From: Comamonadaceae bacterium
GTDB lineage: Bacteria; Pseudomonadota; Gammaproteobacteria; Burkholderiales; Burkholderiaceae_C
DNA length: 5,711 nucleotides
Direction: 5' to 3'
Assembly: GCA_947451445.1 (NCBI GenBank)
Contig: CANFZJ010000215.1
Coordinates: forward strand, 1-5,711
Under the pieces are notes generated by a model that was given only the letters and a program-made list of their open reading frames with translations, ran no database searches and was not told where the DNA came from. Both the position numbers and the translations under genes were made by a program. Shown in pieces: positions 1-5,413 of the stretch. Each line of letters begins with the position of its first letter. Within the stretch, counting starts at the first letter, position 1.

Positions 1-693
1 CGACTTGGCCAAGGGCCGGGTCAGCTCCAGCTCTTTGGCCGTCAGGGCAAAGCTTTGGGCGGCCTGTTCACGGCGGGCCCGCACGGACACCAGCTCTTGC
101 GAACGCTGGGCCGACTGCTGCCGTGCCACGCCGATGCTGGCGTCCAGCTCGGCCCGGCGCGACTCGAACAGGCGGCGTTCTTGTTCCACAATTTCGGGCG
201 CAGCCTTGACCACTTTAGGCGGCGGAATGAAGCTGGAACCCTCGGCCAGCGCCTGCAAACGGGCTGATTTGGCCAACAGTGCCAGGTACTGTGATTGGTT
301 TTCGCGCAGCGACGACACCATGCGGGTCGGGTCTACCTTGAGCAGCAAGTCGCCCACCTTGACGGTCTGGCCCTCGCGTACCGCGATTTCGGACACCATG
401 CCGCCGTCCAGACTTTGCAGCACCTGCACCTGGCGCGACGGGATCACCTTGCCTTCGCCCCGCGCCACCTCGTTCAAGGTGGCTACGCTAGACCAGACCA
501 GCAGCACCAGCACCGCCAGCGCGCTGATCCACACCATGACGCGGGCCCCGCGCGGGCTTTGTTCGGCAATGGCCCAGTCGGCGTTGGCATCAAAGTCCTG
601 GTCGGTAGCCGTGTCTTCGCCCAGCAGGCGCAGCGTTACCCGGTCTATCCAGCGCGAGCAGGGGGCGTACAGGCGGTTGAAAATAGGTGTCAT
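1..693 (-). CDS. HlyD-family type I secretion membrane fusion protein (3' part missing)
   Basis: This is the periplasmic adaptor of a type I secretion system, which joins the inner-membrane ABC exporter to a TolC-like outer-membrane channel. Translating the minus strand gives 231 open codons beginning MTPIFNRLYAP; the reading frame is still open at base 1, so the C-terminal part lies outside the window. Residues 1-51 are cytoplasmic. Residues 52-71 form one membrane segment (VMVWISALAVLVLLVWSSVA). Residues about 80-128 form the biotinyl/lipoyl-like half-motif, including GEGKVIPS and the segment LDGGMVSEIAVREGQTVKVGD typical of HlyD and LapC proteins. From about 132 onward the sequence is rich in Glu, Arg, Gln, Leu and Ala, as expected for the helical coiled-coil hairpin. 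The start ATG overlaps the stop of the upstream ABC gene (ATGA), and a strong GGAGG Shine-Dalgarno sequence lies 5 bases upstream, so the start is secure. Family identity is certain; the exported substrate is unknown. Confidence 0.93.
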   Translation of the reverse strand, partial: MTPIFNRLYAPCSRWIDRVTLRLLGEDTATDQDFDANADWAIAEQSPRGARVMVWISALAVLVLLVWSSVATLNEVARGEGKVIPSRQVQVLQSLDGGMVSEIAVREGQTVKVGDLLLKVDPTRMVSSLRENQSQYLALLAKSARLQALAEGSSFIPPPKVVKAAPEIVEQERRLFESRRAELDASIGVARQQSAQRSQELVSVRARREQAAQSFALTAKELELTRPLAKS

Positions 694-2885
694 GCCGCCC
701 TCCCAATATGGCCGCTTTGCAGCGCTTCTACCACCTGGGCCTTGGGGCCGTCGGCCATGATCTGGCCGTTGTCGATCACGATCAGGCGGTCTACCAGCTC
801 CAGCAGGGCGGTGCGGTGGGTGACCAGCACCATGGTTTTGCCCACGGCAAATTGGCGTAGCTTGGTTTTCAACTGTTCTTCACTCTGGTGGTCCATGGCG
901 CTGCTGGGTTCGTCCAGCAGCAGAATGGGCGGGTCGTTCAGCACGGCCCGGGCAATACCCACGGCTTGGCGCTGCCCGCCGGACAAAGATTCGCCACGTT
1001 CGCCGATGGGCATGTCAAAACCGCGCGGGTGGCGGTGGGCGAAATCGGTGACGCCCGCGACTTCTGCGGCGGCCACGATGTCCTGGTGGCTTACAAAAGG
1101 CGCGCCCATGGCGATGTTTTCTTTCAACGAACCGTAGAACAGGTTCACATCTTGCGGCACAAAACCAATGGCGCGCCGCAGCTCGGCCGGGTCAATTTGC
1201 CGTGCGTCTATGCCGTCCAGCAGGATCGAGCCTTCGGTGGGCTGGTACAGGCCCAGCATCAGGCGCTGCAATGTGGACTTGCCGGAGCCTATGCGTCCGA
1301 TAAAGGCCACTTTTTCCCCTGGTTTGATCTTGAAAGACACCTTGCCCAAAGTGGCTTGGTCTTGGCCGGGGTACGAGAAGCTGACGCCCTTGAATTCGAT
1401 GCCGCCCTGGAAGCTGGTGCGGTGCACAAAGTCGGAGCCCTCGGGCCGCTCAGGCGCTTTCTTCATATGGGTTTCTACCGACTCCAAGCCGCTTTTGGCG
1501 TGGTGGAACTGCATCAGCAAACCCACCACCTGGCCAAACGGGGCCATCGCCCGGCCCGCCAGCATGGACGCGGCAATGATGCCGCCCATGCTCACCTCGT
1601 GGTTGAACAGCAGGTAGACACCCGCGATGATGGTGGTGACCGACACCAGCTGCTGCAGCGCCTGGGCCACCGTCTGGATGGTGCTGGACAGCAGTTTCAA
1701 CTTGCTGCTTTGCTGCGCCAAAAATACCGTGGACTGCTCCCATTTGCGCTGGAAACTGCTTTCGGCCACCATGAACTTGATAGTTTCAATGCCCACCAGG
1801 CTCTCCACCAGGGTGGCGTTGCGCTGGGCGGTGGCGCGCTGGGTCACGTCCACCAGCTCGTGCATCTTTTGCTGTACCACTAACGATGCCAGCACCAACA
1901 GAGCGATGCATACTAGCGGCGGCAGCAGCAGCCAGGGCGATATCCACACCAGTACCAGTAGAAAGATGAAAACAAAAGGAATGTCCACCAGCGTGGTGAT
2001 GGTGGCCGACGCCACGAAGTCGCGCACCGACTCAAACGCCCGCAGATTGGCGGCAAACGAGCCCACCGAGGCGGGCCGGTCGGCCAGCCCCAGGCCCAGC
2101 ACCCGCTCCATGATCTTGGACGATAGCGTGACATCAATGCGCTTGCCTGCGGTGTCCAGAATGTAGCCACGCAGAATCCGCAGCAGGCTGTCAAACAACA
2201 GCACCAGCAGGGCTCCTAGCGCCAGCACCCACAGCGTTTCTTCGGCATGGTTGGGCACCACGCGGTCGTACACCGTCATGCTGAAGATGGGGGTGATCAA
2301 GGCAAATATATTGATCAGCAAGGCGGCCAGCAGGCTGTCGCGGTACAGCCGCCAGTTTTGAAACACCACGCCCCAGAACCAGTGGCGGCTGCGCACACTG
2401 CCGGTTTCCGGCGCGCGCGGGTCAAACTTGAAGACCGGGCGCATGAAGAAGACCACCCCGGCGTACTGGGCTTGCAACTCCTCCCGCGCCATCACCACCG
2501 CTGAATCACCGCCTTCGGGGAAGCGCACGCGGGCTTCCCCGCTGGGCAGCCATTCCAGTAAAACACAGGCTTGCTGGTCATTCAGCAGCAGGATGGCCGG
2601 TAGCAGGCTGGGGCGCAGCTCCCCCAGAGTGCGACGCGCCAGCCGGGCCGTCAACCCAGCCCGCGCCGCGACCCGGGGCACCAAGGCGGGCGTGATGCGG
2701 TTGTCTACCAGCGGCAGCCCCGCCGACAGTGCAGCGTGGGTGGTGGAAATGTCAAAAATCCGCGCCAGCGCGACCACCGCGTCCAGCAGTGGATCGACAT
2801 GGGCGGTGTGTTCGTTGATGCGCCAGTGGGCGGATTCGGAGGTGGCGGGGGGGGCGTTGGAAAGCGTGGGGCTGGGGTGCGGCAT
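690..2885 (-). CDS. LapB-type type I secretion permease/ATPase with C39-like domain
   Basis: This inner-membrane exporter would use ATP to drive a C-terminally signalled protein through a type I secretion channel. The 731 residues match the usual length of the LapB/RTX exporter class. Residues about 28-150 form a C39 peptidase-like domain. The catalytic Cys expected near its start is absent (the helix reads DPLLDAVVALARIFD), so it should bind substrate rather than cleave it. Residues about 165-460 carry six membrane segments, near 185-203, 217-235, 302-318, 319-336, 410-427 and 433-457. The nucleotide-binding domain has Walker A GRIGSGKST (530-538, Lys536), Q-loop Gln578, signature LSGGQ (634-638), Walker B ILLLDEP (654-660, Glu659) and H-loop His690, so it looks active. 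The ATG follows directly on the TAA of the upstream small gene and has only a weak ribosome site (ACGAG), which points to translational coupling. A run of eight C lies in codons 11-13. The substrate is not in the window; a large RTX adhesin is the usual partner. Confidence 0.93.
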   Translation of the reverse strand: MPHPSPTLSNAPPATSESAHWRINEHTAHVDPLLDAVVALARIFDISTTHAALSAGLPLVDNRITPALVPRVAARAGLTARLARRTLGELRPSLLPAILLLNDQQACVLLEWLPSGEARVRFPEGGDSAVVMAREELQAQYAGVVFFMRPVFKFDPRAPETGSVRSRHWFWGVVFQNWRLYRDSLLAALLINIFALITPIFSMTVYDRVVPNHAEETLWVLALGALLVLLFDSLLRILRGYILDTAGKRIDVTLSSKIMERVLGLGLADRPASVGSFAANLRAFESVRDFVASATITTLVDIPFVFIFLLVLVWISPWLLLPPLVCIALLVLASLVVQQKMHELVDVTQRATAQRNATLVESLVGIETIKFMVAESSFQRKWEQSTVFLAQQSSKLKLLSSTIQTVAQALQQLVSVTTIIAGVYLLFNHEVSMGGIIAASMLAGRAMAPFGQVVGLLMQFHHAKSGLESVETHMKKAPERPEGSDFVHRTSFQGGIEFKGVSFSYPGQDQATLGKVSFKIKPGEKVAFIGRIGSGKSTLQRLMLGLYQPTEGSILLDGIDARQIDPAELRRAIGFVPQDVNLFYGSLKENIAMGAPFVSHQDIVAAAEVAGVTDFAHRHPRGFDMPIGERGESLSGGQRQAVGIARAVLNDPPILLLDEPSSAMDHQSEEQLKTKLRQFAVGKTMVLVTHRTALLELVDRLIVIDNGQIMADGPKAQVVEALQSGHIGRAA
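699..703 (-). promoter_or_regulatory. Shine-Dalgarno of the HlyD-family gene
   Basis: On the minus strand the sequence reads GGGAGGGCGGC before the ATG at 693. GGAGG sits 5 bases from the start codon and lies inside the last codons of the ABC gene. It supports the ATG that overlaps the upstream stop codon and suggests efficient re-initiation at the junction. Confidence 0.7.
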
Positions 2886-3212
2886 TTAAAAAATCTCGTT
2901 ATCGGAGCCCAGCAGGTCCAGCGCACCGCTGATCTTGCTGCGTTGGTCTTGGCGGCGCACCATTTTTTGCTGGGCTGCAACCGGCAGATCGGTGAGCCGG
3001 ATCACATTTTTGGCGATCAGTGTGTCCACCACGTCTTCAATCACCCGGATGAAGTCGGCGTCGATAGCCGAGAACTGCTGCGGGGCGGGGCGTGTACCGG
3101 CTAAAAATGCCTGGATATCCGGGTGCCCATCCTCCAGAGCTTCCCCGTCCGCGATAGGCGTGCGGGCCATTGTTGCAATGCCGCCGATGGCGTTGCGGGT
3201 AACGTAAAACAT
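2886..3212 (-). CDS. Conserved small protein of unknown function, first gene of the type I secretion operon
   Basis: This is a 108-residue soluble protein with no signal peptide or membrane segment. It begins MFYVTRNAIGGI and has a central acidic and hydrophobic stretch around residues 47-79 (DADFIRVIEDVVDTLIAKNV, then RLTDLPVAAQQK), followed by a basic tail (MVRRQDQR) and a C-terminal acidic end (GSDNEIF). From memory, similar proteins are widespread in Beta- and Gammaproteobacteria and are sometimes labelled 'tryptophan synthase subunit beta-like'. I see nothing here that supports an enzyme role. The first Met is preferred over Met15 because homologues I recall begin with an aromatic/Val/Lys-Arg pattern like MFYVTRN, and GGGA lies 10 bases upstream, whereas Met15 lacks a ribosome site. 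The TAA abuts the ATG of the ABC exporter, so the two are probably co-transcribed and coupled. A role linked to export or its control is inferred from position only. Confidence 0.8.
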   Translation of the reverse strand: MFYVTRNAIGGIATMARTPIADGEALEDGHPDIQAFLAGTRPAPQQFSAIDADFIRVIEDVVDTLIAKNVIRLTDLPVAAQQKMVRRQDQRSKISGALDLLGSDNEIF

Positions 3213-3263
3213 GGTGAGAGCATCCCGTCAAACTAGGTGGTTACGCCGATGCCAGCGCAGGCG

Positions 3264-3274
3264 GGTAATTTACC
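3264..3274. promoter_or_regulatory. Perfect palindrome, candidate operator
   Basis: GGTAATTTACC is a perfect 5-base inverted repeat around a central T. It overlaps the putative -10 element of the minus-strand promoter for the secretion operon. The position suits a repressor site, but an 11-base palindrome can arise by chance and no second copy is seen in the region. Confidence 0.25.
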
Positions 3275-3286
3275 TGACGAATGTCG

Positions 3287-3319
3287 GTGTAAAAATATGT
3301 AGCCGTGCAAAAAGTGTAG
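3287..3319. repeat. Degenerate direct repeat in the divergent region
   Basis: GTGTAAAAATATGTAG (3287-3302) is followed by GTGCAAAAAGTGTAG (3305-3319). The two copies share GTG-x-AAAAA and TGTAG with a period of 18 bases and one single-base length difference. They could be paired protein-binding sites or the remains of a small duplication. The significance is unproven. Confidence 0.25.
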
Positions 3320-3398
3320 GATTTACGCAATGTGGGTGGCCTAAGCTGAATGCAGGTGTTGTGCCGCAGTGGCAACCCCCCCTAGAAAGCAAGTCTGT

Positions 3399-3974
3399 AT
3401 GCATGTTGTGGCCTCCAACTTTGCCATTCGACCGCTTTGGCTGTGCGTGCTGGGCCTGGGGCTGGGCGTCAGTGCAGTGCGGGCCCAGAGCGAAGATGCC
3501 AGTGCCGATGCTTCTCTCCAGCCCGTGCTGCGGCTAGAGTTGTCTAACTCGGTCTCCGTGAACCTGCTGGATAAGCGTGTGGCGGTGACGGGCTGGTACG
3601 GCAACCCGTCACCACGCGCAGCGGCATGGGGTCTGGGGCTTTCTCTTCCCGGCTATAGCCAGCAGCCGAACCGGTATGACAGCACTGCAAGAGCAGACCT
3701 AGGTTTGCGTTGGCGGTCTGCCGAGGAGGGGCAGGGCCGGGTGCACCTGGGGCTTTGGCAGCGCGTGACGCCCGACGCCCCGTCGTTGGCCCAGCAAATT
3801 GCCGTTCAACCCAGTTTTGATACCCGCCTGGAGATGCAGTTCAGCGCCGCCAGCGCGCGCGGCATCCGTTTTGAACTGGGCGGCGCACTGGGCATGCAGC
3901 TGAACAAGGACGAAAAAATCATGCTGCGCGCCAAGCGCGGGAAGCCCATGGTTTATTACCGAGCGCTGTTTTAG
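3399..3974 (+). CDS. Exported protein of unknown function with signal peptide
   Basis: I do not recognise a family. Starting at ATG 3399, the protein has 191 residues and opens with a textbook Sec signal peptide. A short N-region with one Arg (MHVVASNFAIRP) is followed by the hydrophobic core LWLCVLGLGLGVSAV and the likely cleavage site VRA|QSED at about residue 29. A GTG at 3369 in the same frame would add 10 residues, but it lacks a ribosome site and would bury the signal peptide; ATG 3399 has AGAAAG 9 bases upstream. The mature part of about 162 residues has several alternating polar/hydrophobic stretches (for example RLELSNSVSVNLL, RVHLGLWQRV, RFELGGALGMQL). It ends in KPMVYYRALF, with a terminal Phe like many outer-membrane barrels. 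A small beta-rich outer-membrane or periplasmic protein is therefore possible but not shown. The gene is divergent from the secretion operon and convergent with the reductase gene. Confidence 0.75.
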   Translation: MHVVASNFAIRPLWLCVLGLGLGVSAVRAQSEDASADASLQPVLRLELSNSVSVNLLDKRVAVTGWYGNPSPRAAAWGLGLSLPGYSQQPNRYDSTARADLGLRWRSAEEGQGRVHLGLWQRVTPDAPSLAQQIAVQPSFDTRLEMQFSAASARGIRFELGGALGMQLNKDEKIMLRAKRGKPMVYYRALF

Positions 3975-3989
3975 AACGTGTTTACGATC

Positions 3990-4018
3990 TATTTGCGGCC
4001 CCTAATGGATCGCAAATA
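3990..4018. terminator. Inverted repeat between convergent genes, possible bidirectional terminator
   Basis: TATTTGCG (3990-3997) and CGCAAATA (4011-4018) are perfect 8-base inverted copies separated by 13 bases. They lie in the 49-base gap between the stop codons of the exported-protein gene and the reductase gene, where a shared terminator is expected. The A/T ends of the arms give a short U-rich finish in either direction, but the stem is weak and there is no long T tract outside it. Confidence 0.35.
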
Positions 4019-4023
4019 CCTTC

Positions 4024-5043
4024 TTAGAGAACGCCCAGCAACTGGTGCAGCCGGGGTGAAGTGGTGGTGTACTGAAATGGTATTTTCTTGCCTGGAAACA
4101 CCAGCGGCGCGGCGGCGTAGGCGGCCAGCGTGGCTTCATGGAAGCCGCACACAATCAGCTTTTGTTTGCCCGGATAGGTGTTGATGTCACCCACGGCAAA
4201 GATGCCAGGCGTGCTGGTTTCAAACCGTGCCGTGTCTACCTGCAGCTGCTTGCGCTCCATGGCCAGGCCCCAGTCGGCGACCGGGCCGAGTTTGGGCGAC
4301 AAGCCCAGGAAGACGCTGAGTTGGTCTATGGGCAGGCGGTGTTCGGCCCCGTCCACATCGGTCACCTGCAATGCGACTAACTGGGCATGGGGCGCTTCAA
4401 AACCCGCAACTTGTCCCACCATGAAGCGCATGCGCTTGGCTTCGATCAGCATCTGCATCTCCGCAATGGCCAGCGCGGGCGCTTGCAGCACGTCGCGGCG
4501 GTGCAGCAGGGTGACGCTTTTTGCGTCGCTGTCGGCCAGTGCCAGCGCGCACTGCAGCGCGGCTTCGTCACCGCCGACGACTACCAAGTCTTTGCCTGCC
4601 ACTTCAGTCGGGGCCGCGTGGTAGTGCAGCTGGTGGCCTTCAAATGCATCGATGCCGTCCAGCTTCATGCGCCGGGGTTGGAATGCACCTACGCCCGCCG
4701 CAATGATGACCACCGGGGCCAGCAGCTGCGTGCCACGGTCGGTTTGCACCAGAAAACGGCCGTCAGGCTGTTTTTCAATCTGGCTGACCTGCTGGCTGTA
4801 GTGGAATTGCGCCCCAAACGGCCGAATTTGCTGCAGAAGGGACTCCGCTAGCTGCCGTCCGGTGGTGGCCGGGGTGCCGGGGATGTCGTAGAGGGGTTTG
4901 TCAGGGTAGAGCTCCAGGCACTGGCCCCCTGCGGTGGGCAGGGTGTCGATGACCTGGGTGGGCACTTCCAGCAGACCGAGCTGGAAGACTTGAAACAGCC
5001 CGACGGGGCCAGCGCCAATGACGACGGCCCCGGTTTCTATCAA
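4024..5043 (-). CDS. Ferredoxin-NADP+ reductase, thioredoxin-reductase-like class
   Basis: This cytoplasmic FAD enzyme passes electrons between NADPH and ferredoxin (EC 1.18.1.2 class). Its 339 residues match the YumC-type reductases. The FAD-binding GAGPVG is at residues 10-15, followed by the family hallmark GGQCLELYP-x-KPLYDIPG (39-56). Cys42 stands alone where thioredoxin reductases would carry a CxxC elsewhere, so it is not a disulfide reductase. The second Rossmann motif reads VVVGGDEAA (154-162), with Asp159 where the third Gly of GGGDSA is usual. HRR (181-183) follows, as expected for the NADPH 2'-phosphate. The second FAD motif GIFAVGDINTYPGKQKLI is at 280-297, and YTTTSP near the C-terminus is also typical. 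The start is TTG, lying directly after the TAA of the ferredoxin gene; GGAG 6 bases upstream supports it, and no in-frame ATG occurs before residue 126. Coupling to the ferredoxin gene makes that ferredoxin the likely partner. Confidence 0.93.
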   Translation of the reverse strand: MIETGAVVIGAGPVGLFQVFQLGLLEVPTQVIDTLPTAGGQCLELYPDKPLYDIPGTPATTGRQLAESLLQQIRPFGAQFHYSQQVSQIEKQPDGRFLVQTDRGTQLLAPVVIIAAGVGAFQPRRMKLDGIDAFEGHQLHYHAAPTEVAGKDLVVVGGDEAALQCALALADSDAKSVTLLHRRDVLQAPALAIAEMQMLIEAKRMRFMVGQVAGFEAPHAQLVALQVTDVDGAEHRLPIDQLSVFLGLSPKLGPVADWGLAMERKQLQVDTARFETSTPGIFAVGDINTYPGKQKLIVCGFHEATLAAYAAAPLVFPGKKIPFQYTTTSPRLHQLLGVL

Positions 5044-5373
5044 TTAACGCTCCAGCAGCTGGATCTTGGGCATCACGTCTTTCCAGTCGTCGGCGTCGGC
5101 CAGCGCTGGTTTGCGTTTGGTGATGCTCTTCCAGCCTTCGGCACGGGCCAGTTCCACGTTCAGCTTGATGAAGGCCAGCTGGTCGGCGGGCATGTCTTCT
5201 TCGGCGTAGATGGCGTTGGCTGGGCACTCGGGGATGCAGACGGCGCAGTCAATGCACTCGTCCGGGTCGATGACCAACATGTTGGGGCCTTCGCGGAAGC
5301 AGTCCACGGGGCACACGTCCACACAGTCGGTGTATTTGCATTTGATGCAGGCTTCGGAAACGACGTGAGTCAT
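5044..5373 (-). CDS. fdxA: Seven-iron ferredoxin, [3Fe-4S][4Fe-4S], FdxA type
   Basis: This is a small cytoplasmic electron carrier of 109 residues, closely resembling Azotobacter vinelandii ferredoxin I as I remember that sequence. By alignment, Cys9, Cys17 and Cys50 would hold the [3Fe-4S] cluster, and Cys21, Cys40, Cys43 and Cys46 the [4Fe-4S] cluster. Cys12 and Cys25 match the non-ligand cysteines of the Azotobacter protein. Characteristic blocks are CIKCKYTDCVDVCPVDCF (9-26) and PDECIDCAVCIPECPANAI (37-55). The C-terminal half has the long extension of this class, including a DADDWKDV segment and the ending LLER. The start ATG has only an A-rich, weak ribosome site (GAAAAAATAAT). It lies 40 bases after the cysN stop and its own TAA abuts the reductase start, so it is probably part of a cysN-fdxA-reductase operon. 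Likely roles are electron supply to a cytoplasmic reductase or redox-stress response. Confidence 0.95.
   Translation of the reverse strand: MTHVVSEACIKCKYTDCVDVCPVDCFREGPNMLVIDPDECIDCAVCIPECPANAIYAEEDMPADQLAFIKLNVELARAEGWKSITKRKPALADADDWKDVMPKIQLLER
5050..5053 (-). promoter_or_regulatory. Shine-Dalgarno deciding the TTG start of the reductase
   Basis: On the minus strand GGAG is followed by CGTTAA and then TTG, a spacing of 6 bases. It lies inside the last codons of the ferredoxin gene (Leu-Glu-Arg-stop). It explains how a TTG codon can be used efficiently and couples the two genes. Confidence 0.7.
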
Positions 5374-5413
5374 ATTATTTTTTCAATAGCGGGGGGTAAC
5401 CCGTGATTTTAAA
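5374..5413 (-). other. Short cysN-fdxA intergenic spacer
   Basis: This 40-base gap contains a C6 run (G6 on the plus strand, 5391-5396) and an A-rich stretch just before the ferredoxin ATG. I see no clear promoter or T-tailed terminator in the direction of transcription, so read-through from cysN is the simplest view. Confidence 0.4.

Larger units (their letters stand above)
3213..3398. promoter_or_regulatory. Divergent intergenic region, presumed promoters for both directions
   Basis: These 186 bases separate the start of the secretion operon (minus strand) from the exported-protein gene (plus strand), so promoters for both should lie here. The stretch 3264-3330 is clearly AT-richer than the flanks. 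On the minus strand, TTTACA (3293-3288) followed after 15 bases by TAAATT (3272-3267) resembles sigma-70 elements (5/6 and 4/6 matches), although the spacer is shorter than optimal. It would leave a leader of about 50 bases before the small gene. I found no convincing sigma-70 pair for the plus-strand gene. No RNA gene or additional ORF is evident. Confidence 0.4.

Noticed and set aside
5..1883. Long plus-strand open frames opposite the HlyD and ABC genes
   Set aside because: Their products are low-complexity, rich in Arg/Ser or His/Gln, with no recognisable domains. They mirror the GC-rich minus-strand genes, whose motifs are unmistakable.
2558..2575. Cys107 of the exporter as a possible C39 catalytic cysteine
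   Set aside because: It lies in the strand QQACVLLEW in the second half of the domain, where the catalytic His region falls in true C39 peptidases. The N-terminal helix that should carry the Cys has none.
2736..3207. Plus-strand frames over the ABC start and small gene (including a Gly-rich product)
   Set aside because: The Gly run is just the complement of the C8/proline region. The minus-strand genes there have coherent products and tight operon spacing.
3369..3398. GTG start 10 codons upstream in the exported-protein gene
   Set aside because: It lacks a Shine-Dalgarno and would put ten extra residues, encoded partly by a C7 run, before a normal signal peptide that begins well at ATG 3399.
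3330..3398. TTGTGC (3359-3364) and TAGAAA (3383-3388) as a plus-strand promoter
   Set aside because: The spacing is 18 bases, but transcription would start only a few bases before the ATG and leave no room for the ribosome site.
3978..4184. 68-residue plus-strand frame downstream of the exported-protein gene
   Set aside because: It mostly overlaps the reductase C-terminus on the opposite strand, has no ribosome site and an Arg-rich product typical of a shadow frame.
5390..5413. Terminator-like CGGGGGGTAACCCG followed by T's on the plus strand
   Set aside because: The stem is only 3-4 bases with a tiny loop, and it points in the direction in which no gene is transcribed. In the minus direction it is followed by A's, not T's.
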